64,000 bases of DNA from Gnetum montanum (lineage: Eukaryota; Streptophyta; Gnetopsida; Gnetales; Gnetaceae): the NCBI GenBank assembly GCA_015680685.1, contig MNCI01009226.1, forward strand, positions 102,287-166,286, read 5' to 3'. The stretch's first letter is position 1. Each line of letters begins with the position of its first letter. Of this stretch, positions 11,655 to 21,202 are shown one piece after another. The notes beneath the pieces are model-generated. The model saw nothing but the letters and a program-made list of their open reading frames with translations. It was not told where the DNA came from and ran no database searches. A program made the position numbers and the translations under genes.

Positions 11655-13274
11655 ATGGAGGTGATGATGGCTGCAACAGCAACAGCAACCGAAGATTTGT
11701 TGGGGGATGGCAGCGTATTAAGCCCATCCAGATTGGGCTGTCAAAGCCCCAGGATCTCTTTCTGCTGCGACAGAGCTGGAGCTGTTTCTGCTGCTTCTGG
11801 TGAGCCTCTGAAAAGTGAAGAAACCTTGAACGATTTCTCTACAGAATTCGAGTTTTGCATGCTCCAGAACGTTGCAGACGCTGCCAATTTTGGGCACAGC
11901 ATGAGCTCTGCCGATGAGCTCTTCTTAGATGGAAAACTCCTCCCTCTGCACAGCTGCCATGAGAGGTCCATGTCCAGATCATGTTCAGAAGACCCCCTGG
12001 TTGTGGATCAGCAGCAGGAGGAAGAAATTGTGTCTCCTTCTTCCAAAGAGGAGGACACTTCTGATTCTGCTCTTTTACCACATTCTTCGGCGGTGGTTCC
12101 GGTCACAGAGACCGGTAACATTCTTCCCAAAGAGTTTGGAGAGGCTCATATCATGGCAGAGTCCTCTGTGAAATCACCCAAAACCAGTCGCAGATGGAAA
12201 GAAATTTTCAAGATTGGCAAGTCCCATGTTCCAGCCCCTGAAGACTGCCTTGAGGAATCCAAGGTCATGGCAGACAAGAAAGCAGGAGGAGGAGGAGGAG
12301 GACTGAATCTGAATCTGAACCATGCTTTTGCTCTGAAGCAGCCATTGTCACCAAGATCCATCTGGCCTTTTTCAAGGACCAGCTCTGCAGGGGATGGCAA
12401 AACCAGCAAGAGTGCCTCCTGCTCATTGGCCTCATCCAGATCCAATTCAGCCGGTGACAGCAGCCACAGCAGTAACCAGCAGCCCAAGTCCAGGAGTGCT
12501 CCCTGTTCCAGGAGCAATTCTGGCAGTGACTCCAAGTCAAAACTAAGGCCTCCATTCAGTGCAAGAATCCACATGGACTTCATTTCCAAGTCTGCAAGAA
12601 ATTCATCTGTTTCCCCCTCCTCCTCCTCCTCCTATCCCTCAGAGCCAGATGATCCAGGCACAGTTCCAGTCGCGCAAGAACATCCACAGCAACTCCATGA
12701 GCCTGGTGAATCTGAGCCCAACACAGTTCCTGCATCCCCAAAACTCGGACCCTCAGAAAACAGGATTGCTGCTAGCTCTTCTTCACCAAAGGCTAATAAA
12801 AAATCAGCCAAGAAATCTGCACAGGATGCCACATCTGGATCAACCAGGATGCTGAACAACTACAAGGCTGGATGCAGCAGCAGCCCAGGAAGAGGCATGA
12901 AGCTGAGGAGCCCATCAAGGAACTATGGTAGAGGGAGCCCTGTGAGGATCATGGCAGCAAGATCATCTGGGGGATGCACTGGCAGCAGCAGCCCTTCTGC
13001 AAGAGCTTCTGGGTCTGGTAAGTTTGTGAATCTTGAGAGGTGTTCTGCAAACCCTAAAACCAAGGTGAATTCTCAGGATGCCATCGTCTGGCCATGCAGA
13101 CTCAAAGAAGCCTCTTCTTCCAAGCTTTCTGATAGTAGGCCTAATTCTTCCTACTCCAATGGTGTGAGAGTTCTGAATGTTCCTGTCTGTATAGGCCACT
13201 CAAGAACAGGTAGGGCATCTTCCAACAACAAATTGTTCAGTCTCAAGGGATTCTTCTCCAGAAGGACTAACTAG
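11655..13274 (+). CDS. Ser-rich protein related to membrane-associated kinase regulators (MAKR-like)
   Basis: 539 aa, single coding exon, intact. I chose ATG 11655; an in-frame TTG 27 bases upstream is not a plausible plant start. Residues 65-67 (FEF) and 86-90 (ADELF), followed by GKLLPLHS (93-100), form the FEF...SADELF-GK-LPL signature of plant MAKR/BKI1-type regulators, which bind receptor kinases at the plasma membrane. A basic patch SRRWKEIFKIGKS (178-190) follows. Then come an acidic Glu stretch (about 121-133, before the patch), a Gly run and very long Ser-rich, basic, disordered sequence with SPR/SPS phosphosites. The C terminus has LNVPVCIG and ends in a basic KLFSLKGFFSRR. It is longer than typical MAKRs and I see no transmembrane segment. 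The family assignment rests on the motif and is moderate. Codon use and GC content are clearly higher than in the surrounding repeats, as expected of a real gene. Confidence 0.85.
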   Translation: MEVMMAATATATEDLLGDGSVLSPSRLGCQSPRISFCCDRAGAVSAASGEPLKSEETLNDFSTEFEFCMLQNVADAANFGHSMSSADELFLDGKLLPLHSCHERSMSRSCSEDPLVVDQQQEEEIVSPSSKEEDTSDSALLPHSSAVVPVTETGNILPKEFGEAHIMAESSVKSPKTSRRWKEIFKIGKSHVPAPEDCLEESKVMADKKAGGGGGGLNLNLNHAFALKQPLSPRSIWPFSRTSSAGDGKTSKSASCSLASSRSNSAGDSSHSSNQQPKSRSAPCSRSNSGSDSKSKLRPPFSARIHMDFISKSARNSSVSPSSSSSYPSEPDDPGTVPVAQEHPQQLHEPGESEPNTVPASPKLGPSENRIAASSSSPKANKKSAKKSAQDATSGSTRMLNNYKAGCSSSPGRGMKLRSPSRNYGRGSPVRIMAARSSGGCTGSSSPSARASGSGKFVNLERCSANPKTKVNSQDAIVWPCRLKEASSSKLSDSRPNSSYSNGVRVLNVPVCIGHSRTGRASSNNKLFSLKGFFSRRTN

Positions 13275-13556
13275 TCTTGTTGATTCATTTGTGGCTTCAA
13301 CTCTGGCACATGAAAGGTGTAAATTTTGTTTCTTGTAACATCAGATCTTGGTTGCTGGAGACAAATTTCATCCATTGGGAATTCAATATGTTAAAATCTT
13401 GTTTTCGTTGTTGTCCATCTTGTGTATAATACATTCATGGAAACTCAGTTTTGTTGTTTAAATCCGAAAAGTCACCTTTTGATACCTTATTTTTTTGTTT
13501 ATGGAATGGTTATTTCTTGACGGGAGAGTATAGTTTTCGCCAAATTTTCTTTCATC

Positions 13557-13562
13557 AATAAA
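13557..13562 (+). terminator. Candidate poly(A) signal
   Basis: AATAAA lies 283 bases after the stop codon in T-rich 3' sequence. Weaker near-matches occur earlier (for example TATAATACAT near 13425), so the true site is uncertain. Confidence 0.35.
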
Positions 13563-14760
13563 TGAAGCGTAGATGTTCTGCGGTCTGTAGTATCCTTTCA
13601 TTTAGGAGTTTCCAGGGAAGGAATTACTGAACATGGCTTTAATACAAGCAGAGCAAAATCATTGTGCCTTGTTTCCTGGTTCGTGGTATTCATAAAAGCT
13701 TAGCAATTCTTAAAGCATGCCGTTAGTCAAAAAACGTGTATCATAAATCGGGTATCAAATTTCTTCGCCGACAGAAACAACCGATACAGAGATACCTTTG
13801 GAACAAATGAGGGCTCTTTTGATCCCTGCTGCCGGAGGCTAATCTCCGAGGTCCTAGGTTAATTCCCCATTATTCTGCACAAAACATTCCAGTCTCTGTG
13901 AATTGATTCTTGTAATTCCAATGATAAGCATGATTATTTTTTCTAGATTCACATTCTGAAACCTACAAAATCCCAGTGTCTATATCACACACAGTGGAAA
14001 ACGCAAGATCACCAGAAGGAAGCAGCGGGACAGTTTCTGCTAGCAAATCAAACATCTGCGAATTTGCAGATGGGGCCTAAATGCCTGTAACATATCCGAT
14101 GCCAATTGGATGCAGAGTTTTTGCGTTGGAAAGGTTTTTTCACGATCAATGGTGACAGGATTGGAATTTAGTTAGATGACAAAGGTACATCAAACCCAGT
14201 CATGTCATAAAGCAGCAGCAGCGACAATCGTTGTTGTAGTTGTAAATGTTATGGGGAGAACGACCTGTGAAGGGACCACTCAGAAGTTTTGTGGCTGAGT
14301 TGATCAAGTGCCGATCTAATGATGGAGACACAGTATTTAAGTGTCCTGTACCATGTACCTGGCACAATGTCAGGTGTGCTGTCCTGCAAAAAACATTATC
14401 GTTCTATCTTTTTGCACAAATAAATATAGCAAAAAGTCTCTCCACTCTGGTTGAGTAGCTAAAAAATTTGGGGAAAGTAAAAGTTTGTGTTGGGCAGCAT
14501 AGTCATGCATGAATTTAGAGGTTAGTTGCCTCACTTTTACATCGTGACCAAATTGAATGGTAATGATAATTAATGAGCTGCAGAGCTCAGCTCAGGCAGT
14601 GGTGATTGCAACTGAGTCACTGCCTGCCATGGCGGTTCTCATTAGGAAAGTAGGCATTGGCAGGGTGAAAGGCATTGGATGGTTTGCTCCCGCTAGAGAT
14701 TTGTATTATTCAGTTTATAAATAAAATTGCAAAAGGATTTTACCATGCGTAGTAATGGAC
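13563..14760. other. Intergenic, 3' flank of the gene island
   Basis: No convincing gene. A 70-codon plus frame at 14246-14458 has no recognisable motif. No terminal repeats are seen. Confidence 0.45.
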
Positions 14761-14762
14761 AA

Positions 14763-15370
14763 TAAGGGTTTGAATTTACTTGGAACCATCTGAAAGAAGT
14801 TTACCTTGTATGATTTGGGTTTGAATTTACTTGGAACCATCTGAAAGAAGTTTAACTTGTAGAGCCATGACTTATGTCTAGAAAGAAGGCCGTCTTTTTC
14901 ACCTTCACGCAAAGCTATACTTTTAATCTTATAGAGCACAACTTTCAAAGCACTAGTGCAATAATGAAAAGACAGGGAGCTAAATAATATCTGAATTGAA
15001 TTTATGTTTGTAACTCAATCACAATCTTATAGAATCCCTAAGGTTAAAGCATAGCTTTCAAAGCATTAGTTGCAATAAGGAAACGACAAGGACCCAAAGG
15101 ATATTTGAATTTGAATTGAATTTATATTTATAACTCAATCACACCTGATAAGGTCCCATTGATATAAATGATTGAAGAAGCACATGATGGATATTTGAAT
15201 TGAATTTATATTTGTAACTCAATCACACTTGATAAGGTCCCATTGATATAAATGATTGAAGAAGCACATGATGGAAATGTATCAATGTCATTCTTAAAAG
15301 CTTTGCATCATAAACCCATTGATACAAATGATTGAAGAAGCACATGATGGAAATGTATCAATGTGGTTCT
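14763..15370. repeat. Short local tandem duplications
   Basis: TTTGAATTTACTTGGAACCA with its CTGAAAGAAGTTTA continuation occurs twice in tandem (about 14770 and 14817). A longer unit containing TTTGTAACTCAATCACA, GATAAGGTCCCATTGATA and GATTGAAGAAGCACATGATGG occurs two to three times between 15000 and 15360. The copies are diverged. No coding role is seen. Confidence 0.7.
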
Positions 15371-15419
15371 TAAAAGCTTTGCCTAATTTATGATGCATGA
15401 TGATACTTCTTAAAAAGGA

Positions 15420-15715
15420 TCAATCAAGTTTGTCATAAGCTTTAGCAAAAGTATGTTTGAGAAGAATAGCTTTTTGATCTAAAGAAGAAGCCCAATACAT
15501 ACCTTTAGCAGCAAAATCATGTTTAAGAAGAATAGTGTTTTGATTTGAAGAAGAAGCCCAATACATAAGTTTAACAGTAGTAACCACCATAGTGTCTAAG
15601 ATGTATCTACCTTGAACAAAACCAATTTGCTTTTTATAGATGAGGTGAGGCAATGGGTTTGGCAACAATATTGTAGATGACGTTTAAAAGAGTAGTTGGG
15701 CACCAATTACTTATA
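15420..15715 (-). pseudogene. LINE (plant L1-like) reverse transcriptase fragment
   Basis: Minus-strand translation gives NWCPTTLLNVIYNIVA, then after a frameshift QIGFVQGRYILDTMVV, then ILLKHTFAKAYDKLD. These match, in order, the LINE RT blocks NWRPISLLNV-YKI-AK, Q-GFV-GR-ILDN and ILLK-DFEKAYD. The stretch MYWASS...ILLKH is present twice in tandem, an internal duplication. Only part of RT remains, with no endonuclease and no poly(A) tail visible. The upstream side is cut off by the LTR of element D1. Confidence 0.82.
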
Positions 15716-15744
15716 GATGAGGCGTCCAAAGGCAATTTGTAAGT

Positions 15745-16952
15745 TGATTGTAAGTCCTGGATTTGGGAAGTGTTTCATGTGCCCCTTGTTTGTAGTATAG
15801 CATGTTTGATTGAGGTTCTTGATCTCCTATGATGCATCCTTGCCTCTTAGCTCACACTTTGAGATTGTGTGTATGATTCCAAGCTCTTTTGGATGATTTT
15901 GGTTTCATTCGGATGTCCTAGGTCCCTTCGGTATGCTTCCTTGGGTTTTGACTTTTAGATGGAATCTAAACTGCACAATGTGGTTTGGGGGTTGCATTGA
16001 CTACCCTGTGTCAATGCACCCCCTGCATTAGCACAAAGACATTGATGCATCCCTTTCCAGACTTGGTTTGGCCTTCTTTATCTATAGTGTGACCAAGATT
16101 GGCTTGGGTTATGTTGACGAACTTTTGTTGATGCCTAGGCATTGACGAACTCTCTTCATTACTTCACAAAAACTATAAATACTTGGGATGAACTCTCACA
16201 CATATCTTATGCATTACTTTGATTCCATTTTGGCTTTTGGCATCCCATTTGTGTGAAGAGCCCTTCCTTCCTTGGGTGAGTTGATTCTTTTTCTTGTTTG
16301 TGTGTGTATTTCGAGTCGTCACTTTCGTGAGTGCAGCTAGACTTTGTCAGAGTGCTACCTTAGTTACATATATGGAATTGTTTGTGCAATGAATAAAACT
16401 CATGGTTTTCCTGCATTCTATTGATGTTGCCTTAAACACCAAAATGCTAAAAAGTATAAAACATTAAAAACCTTAAAAATATTTATTTAATTCTCATTTT
16501 CTTGAACTACGTGATTTGTCCTTATCTAAGGAGATCATAACTGCATGGCATGGTGTTGGGCCATCAAGGTTGTGATTGTGAGCCATTTTTATGACTTTTT
16601 GTATATGGTGTTGTGCCTATCCCCAAAAGAGATTGTAACACAAGCATTGCACCTATACCCAAGAGGGATTGCAATGCAAGAGTATTTATTATTGTTTTGT
16701 TCTTATATTCATAAAATGCATAAAAAATTATAAAATATAAAATTATAAATAGTTTCTTTATTTCCTACCATGGTAGCATGGGCTTTTCCTTGTATCATAT
16801 GCATTATAATCCCTTTTATATTTCTTGAACACAACAATATACACAAGTGTTTTTGGAAATCCACTCAACATCATCTTTAAAGCTTACAACTAGATTGCAT
16901 TGTGATTTCTATGATAAATCCCATTGGTCTAAAACCAGTTAGACTCCTATCA
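15745..16952 (+). repeat. Element D1 5' LTR (start approximate)
   Basis: It ends CCTATCA at 16952, one base before a degenerate tRNA-Asp PBS. The TATA box AACTATAAATAC is at about 16171. Upstream, at about 15985-16165, the motif GCATTGA/TGATGCAT/GACGAAC recurs, a motif array next to the TATA box as in the other families. The 5' boundary is a guess from a TG dinucleotide after the LINE fragment. Confidence 0.55.
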
Positions 16953-16953
16953 T

Positions 16954-16971
16954 TGGCATTGTTGCTAGGAA
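16954..16971 (+). other. Degenerate primer binding site of D1
   Basis: TGGCATTGTTGCTAGGAA aligns with the tRNA-Asp complement TGGCGCCGTTGCCGGGGA, with changes mostly of the C-to-T or G-to-A kind. Confidence 0.6.
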
Positions 16972-17064
16972 AGGAATTGGTGAATTACCTTGAAATACCT
17001 ATACATTTACAATTTTTTTTCTTAAGTTGTTGATTTTGTAGGAAATAAAAGGACCAAAGCAACC

Positions 17065-19079
17065 ATGGATGAATTGAGTAATGAAAATAGATTGAAGCAG
17101 AAACCTCAATTGGTCCAAATAACTTTAAAAAACATGGCGAATGAAGCAGCATCTCCTATCATGGTAAATTTCATCACTACAAAGAGGGATTATGGTATGA
17201 TGCTCATGGATGATTTTGCAAGGACCCTAGAAAAGGTGCACCTACCACCTTTGAGGAGGCTTTGTCCAATCAGGGCTTCATTGAGGATTTGGTAGATTAC
17301 AAACTCTTGTCACCCTAACAATTAGAGTGTGTTGCCCATGAAAAGCAATAACTTTTTGATATAATTGCAAAGCAAGAGTACAAGCGCATACATGCTAGGA
17401 ATCAGACAAAACCTTTTCCTAGATGCTCTTATTGCTACAACATTAATGATTTTAGGGGAATAAGGTTCATGCATCTTTTTCTATGCAACCTAAGCTATAC
17501 TTATGGTGATTTGAAGCATTCCATCACTCCACAATTGTCTTACCTTCATTTGGATGGATGTGTTGATGGCTTGAATGAGCCATTGTTTCCATAGACCTAC
17601 TAGGGTTAACTTCATGAAGTTACATCCCACTTGAAAGCATTAAGGAGAACAGAATCAAAAACTTTGATATGGTTAACATTCCCACATTTAGTGGGAAGTT
17701 AAATAATAATTCATAGCTTTATGTTCAAACATTTATCATCTCTTGTGAGCTACAAGGATTGAATAGTGAGTGGAAAACATTCCATTTCCCCCCTGCACAC
17801 TCATTTATTATGCTAACATATGTTATTAATCTATTTCACCCAACTCCATCACTTCTTGTATAGACATGTTAAAAGCTTTTAATATTAAATTTTAATCTTA
17901 TGCTCAAGTTGCAAATCTTAGAAAGAAGATAGCAGGATGGAAGTAGGATACTAATGAATCATTGGATGTGACCACAGAATGGTATAGTTGTATGCTTAAT
18001 CAATGTCCAAATCATGGGTTCAACAAATATGACAAATTAATGCACATGGTAGAAGGACTAAGCCTACAAACTTGTGAAAGGGTAGATATGTATGTCATGG
18101 GTAATCTATACTGAAGGTCAATGGTTAAAATTGATACTATTTTGGATGTTGTAGCTAAATTGGAAAGTGAATGACATAAGCATGCCTATGTAGAGGAAGC
18201 CAACACAAATCTCCAATGTTAGAGGGATGTAAAGAATGTTGAATGTAAGATTTAACCTTTTGGTATTGTTCAAGCCCTTATCCAAGAAAGGATGAGAAAA
18301 AATAAGACTTTGGAAGATCTTGCTAATATTGTTGACAAGGTTTAGAATGTGCTAAATCAAAAGATAGTATCAACTCTCAAGGATTTGAAAAATAAATTTA
18401 TTGAAGTAGTTGTGAATGCAATTACACCATATGCCAAGAGTAGTAAAAGAAAAATAAAAGGTAAGAGGTGTCACCATGATCCAATTTTTTATCATTTTGT
18501 TCAATTTTTCTAGCCACAACTTCAACAAGGGATGAAACCTAATCCCTGAAATGTCCTCTACATCACAATAATCTTCCTCGTGTCATCCTTTTTCCTACCA
18601 TGAAACTCAAAGACTATGAACCAAATACCTCATGCAATGCCCCATCAAAATTGGCCATATCCACAACAACTATCTCAATAGTCACAGGTCAAGCAATATC
18701 CATCGTGACCCTTTATACCATTACATGAGGGAATTTTAAATCATCCACAATGGGAACATGCCCAATTTTTTAATGCAAGGTAATACCCTCATTTTCCATC
18801 ATCATACATTATTGGGTAGTACCATAATCATCATCTTTCTTCCATGGCAAAAAATTCATTACCTCATATACAAAAGCATTTTTCTAAGGGAAAGAAGAAC
18901 ATAATTGTCTATGAGGATTCATGCTCATCTTCTTTCTAACTATTGTCTTCAAAGAAACAGGAACAAGAGGATTATGCCTCTAAAGAACAAGTTCAACACT
19001 TAGGGCATTATAAAGCATATTAGTCACCTTCTCAGCTATTTGGTGATGTTGATATAAAAGGAGATTATTAGGTGCTAGC
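17065..19079 (+). pseudogene. Element D1 gag remnant (Athila-like)
   Basis: Starts MDELSNENR at 17065 and continues through many stops and frameshifts. Recognisable gag blocks are NIPTFSGK (about 17675) and CPNHGFNKYDKLMHMVEGL (about 18005-18062), followed by a VDTILDVVAKLES-like segment. This order matches the central gag domain of element C (NIPRFEGG..., then RCPSHGYSQWDQLRHLVDGL). From about 18500 the sequence is Pro/Gln-rich with His, as in the C-terminal gag region of Athila-like elements. It is cut off at 19079 by element B. D2 carries its own copy of the same gag region, so D1 and D2 may be different elements. Confidence 0.7.
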
Positions 19080-20846
19080 TGAAACACCACTAATTTCGGC
19101 CTAACACTTTGAAATGAGAACAACACACGCCCTTTTGAGCTTTCGGGAGGCAAAAATTTGACTAAGGCATGTAAGTCACACTCGGTTTGCCCACGCTTAG
19201 CTTGTCAAGCTAGCTTACCCTCAACATGAGCAACTCCAACGACCTCAAAATCAAGTCAAAGGTGGTTCAATCTAAGGATGCAAGTCATTCTCAAGGATCA
19301 CTGTTGTCCACTTCAAGTTTCAGCATTCGGGAGTTCAAATTTCAGGTCAAATGGTACAAATTTTCTCACTCACACTGTGGTCATGTTGAGGTCACGCTAG
19401 CAGCGTGAGTACAACGTGACCAACTTTGAGAGCCTCAAAATTGAGTCGAAATGGTTTGATTTCAAAGGTGCAAGTCATCCTCAGGGTTCATTGTTGACAA
19501 CTTCAAATCCCAACCTCTAGAATTCCATATTTCAGGTCCAAAATTACAAGTTTTTGTAGCTCATGCTGTGGTCATGCTGAGCTCACGCTGGCAGCATGAG
19601 TCCAACATGAGCTATCATAAGTGGTTCAAAACAAGGCACATTCAAGCTCAATTCTTGACTTGCAGATCACTCTTAGGGTCAACCACAATCAAGCAATTGT
19701 TGCATTCAAGAAACAGGCTTCAAGGATAAAAAATTGGTGTGAAATGTGTCATTTTCATTAGGTCACACTGGAAGTGTGAGTATAGCATGAGTCCAGCATG
19801 AGTACTGATCACGCCTAGTCAAAAGCACGTCAAACACACATTGAAGACATGCCAAGACAAAATGAACTCACGTTGGAAACTTTGGTGAAACAGAGATGCC
19901 TCAAACAGCCACAAAATCACTCAAATCGACATCCTGCAGCAGTCAATTCAAGGATCGAGAAGTTTCAAGCAAGTCGGAGTCAATTTCTCTTGTTGTACAT
20001 TATCATTTTCATTATGAGCTTATCAAGCTCTTACGCTCCAAATTGTATCTACTTCCATGGGCATAAGCTAGCTTGCATAAGCTAACACACGCTGTAAGAT
20101 ACAGTGCATTCGGTCAAGAACGTAGCCCGCTTACACACGTCCAATTGACACGTAGCTATCCATCTAACACCTATCACATGATCCGTTTTCCTCTCATTTC
20201 TCAGCCATTGATCCATCTATGAGTTCCATATCCGAGCCTAGCAAAACCTTATAAATACCCCATCCATTCATGTAAATGGGGTTGGAATTTTAGAAGGTTG
20301 ACAGCTTTGGGATTATTAACCAGCAACTTTGGATGCTCGGGCACACGTGACTCCTAGCATCCAAGCACCTATAAGCACATCACCCTGGGGCTTAGCGCTT
20401 GACTTGCCATCCACACATGTAGCTACACTTTTACTGGTGCACATTCATTCTAAGCAATACAATACAGTTCATTTTTTCCTTCCATTATATTATTTTACTC
20501 TGTTCTAGACTCAGTTTATGCTTTGTTTACAATATAGTTTCTATATACACTCTGTTTGCATTTCGCACGTAACTGTTTACATTTCGTACATTACCGGTTA
20601 CGATAACTCTAGCACAAGCTGTAGCTTACGCTTAGGGAAGTCCTTGGTTGATTTGCGTGTAGATCATCCAAGGCACTCTGCCTTCATTTTTTTTCCAACT
20701 TGCCCTCATGCGAAGGTAGAGTCAACTGTGCCTATCCGACGATCTTTCAGTTTTTTTCCCTTCCAGCCTTACGTCGACGATTTCAGTCCATACAGTAAAT
20801 TGGTGCTAGAAGGAGGGCCTGAACTTGTTTACCATCTATCAAAACA
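19080..20846 (+). repeat. Element B 5' LTR (about 1.77 kb)
   Basis: Nearly colinear with 36319-38116. U3 (about 19380-19805) repeats CTCACGCTG and its complement CAGCGTGAG many times. The TATA box CTTATAAATACC is at about 20248. Similarity to the 3' copy continues through the PBS-like block up to AAAACA near 20846, so the precise LTR end is uncertain. Confidence 0.85.
20801..20817 (+). other. PBS-like block TGGTGCTAGAAGGAGGG
   Basis: It corresponds to TGGCGCTAGAAGGAGGG at 38071 and TGATGCTAGAAGGAGGA at 57267 in element F. It starts with TGG and sits just before the leader, as a PBS would, but I cannot assign the tRNA. It is present in both LTR copies of B, which an ordinary PBS should not be. 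Confidence 0.45.
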
Positions 20847-20929
20847 TTGATCCCACTACCTGTTCAAACGCTGCGCAGACTAAGTGCTGAAACTAAAGCC
20901 TAGCTTGTTAAGCTAGCTTACACACACCT

Positions 20930-21190
20930 AGCTTGACTTACTCATGCTAACCTCAATTACTCACGCCAGCTTCACAAGCTAGCTTACTCATGCTGAGCTC
21001 AGCTTACTCACGCTGAGCCCAACTTACTCATGCTTAGCTTACTCATGTTGAGCCCAGTTACTCACACTTAGCTTACTCACGCCGAGCCCAGTCACTCATG
21101 CTCAACTTGCTCACGCTGAGCCCAATCACTCATGCCTGACTTACTCATGCTCAGCCTAATCACTCACACTCAACTTGCCAAATCCAATTT
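20930..21190 (+). repeat. CTCACGCTGAGC / TTACTCATGC array in the element B leader
   Basis: Units of about 20-25 bp such as TTACTCACGCTGAGCCCA repeat, with variation, immediately before the gag start. The core CTCACGCTG is the same as in the LTR U3. Confidence 0.85.
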
Positions 21191-21202
21191 ACCCTGGCTG
21201 CT

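Noticed and set aside
12146-12589. Long minus-strand frame opposite the MAKR-like gene
   Set aside because: Shadow of the Ser-rich plus-strand coding sequence; Leu-rich composition is the complement of Ser/Gln codons.
20930-21190. Regularly spaced repeats that could suggest a CRISPR-like array
   Set aside because: Units are imperfect, spacers are not unique or of fixed length, and the context is a plant retrotransposon leader.
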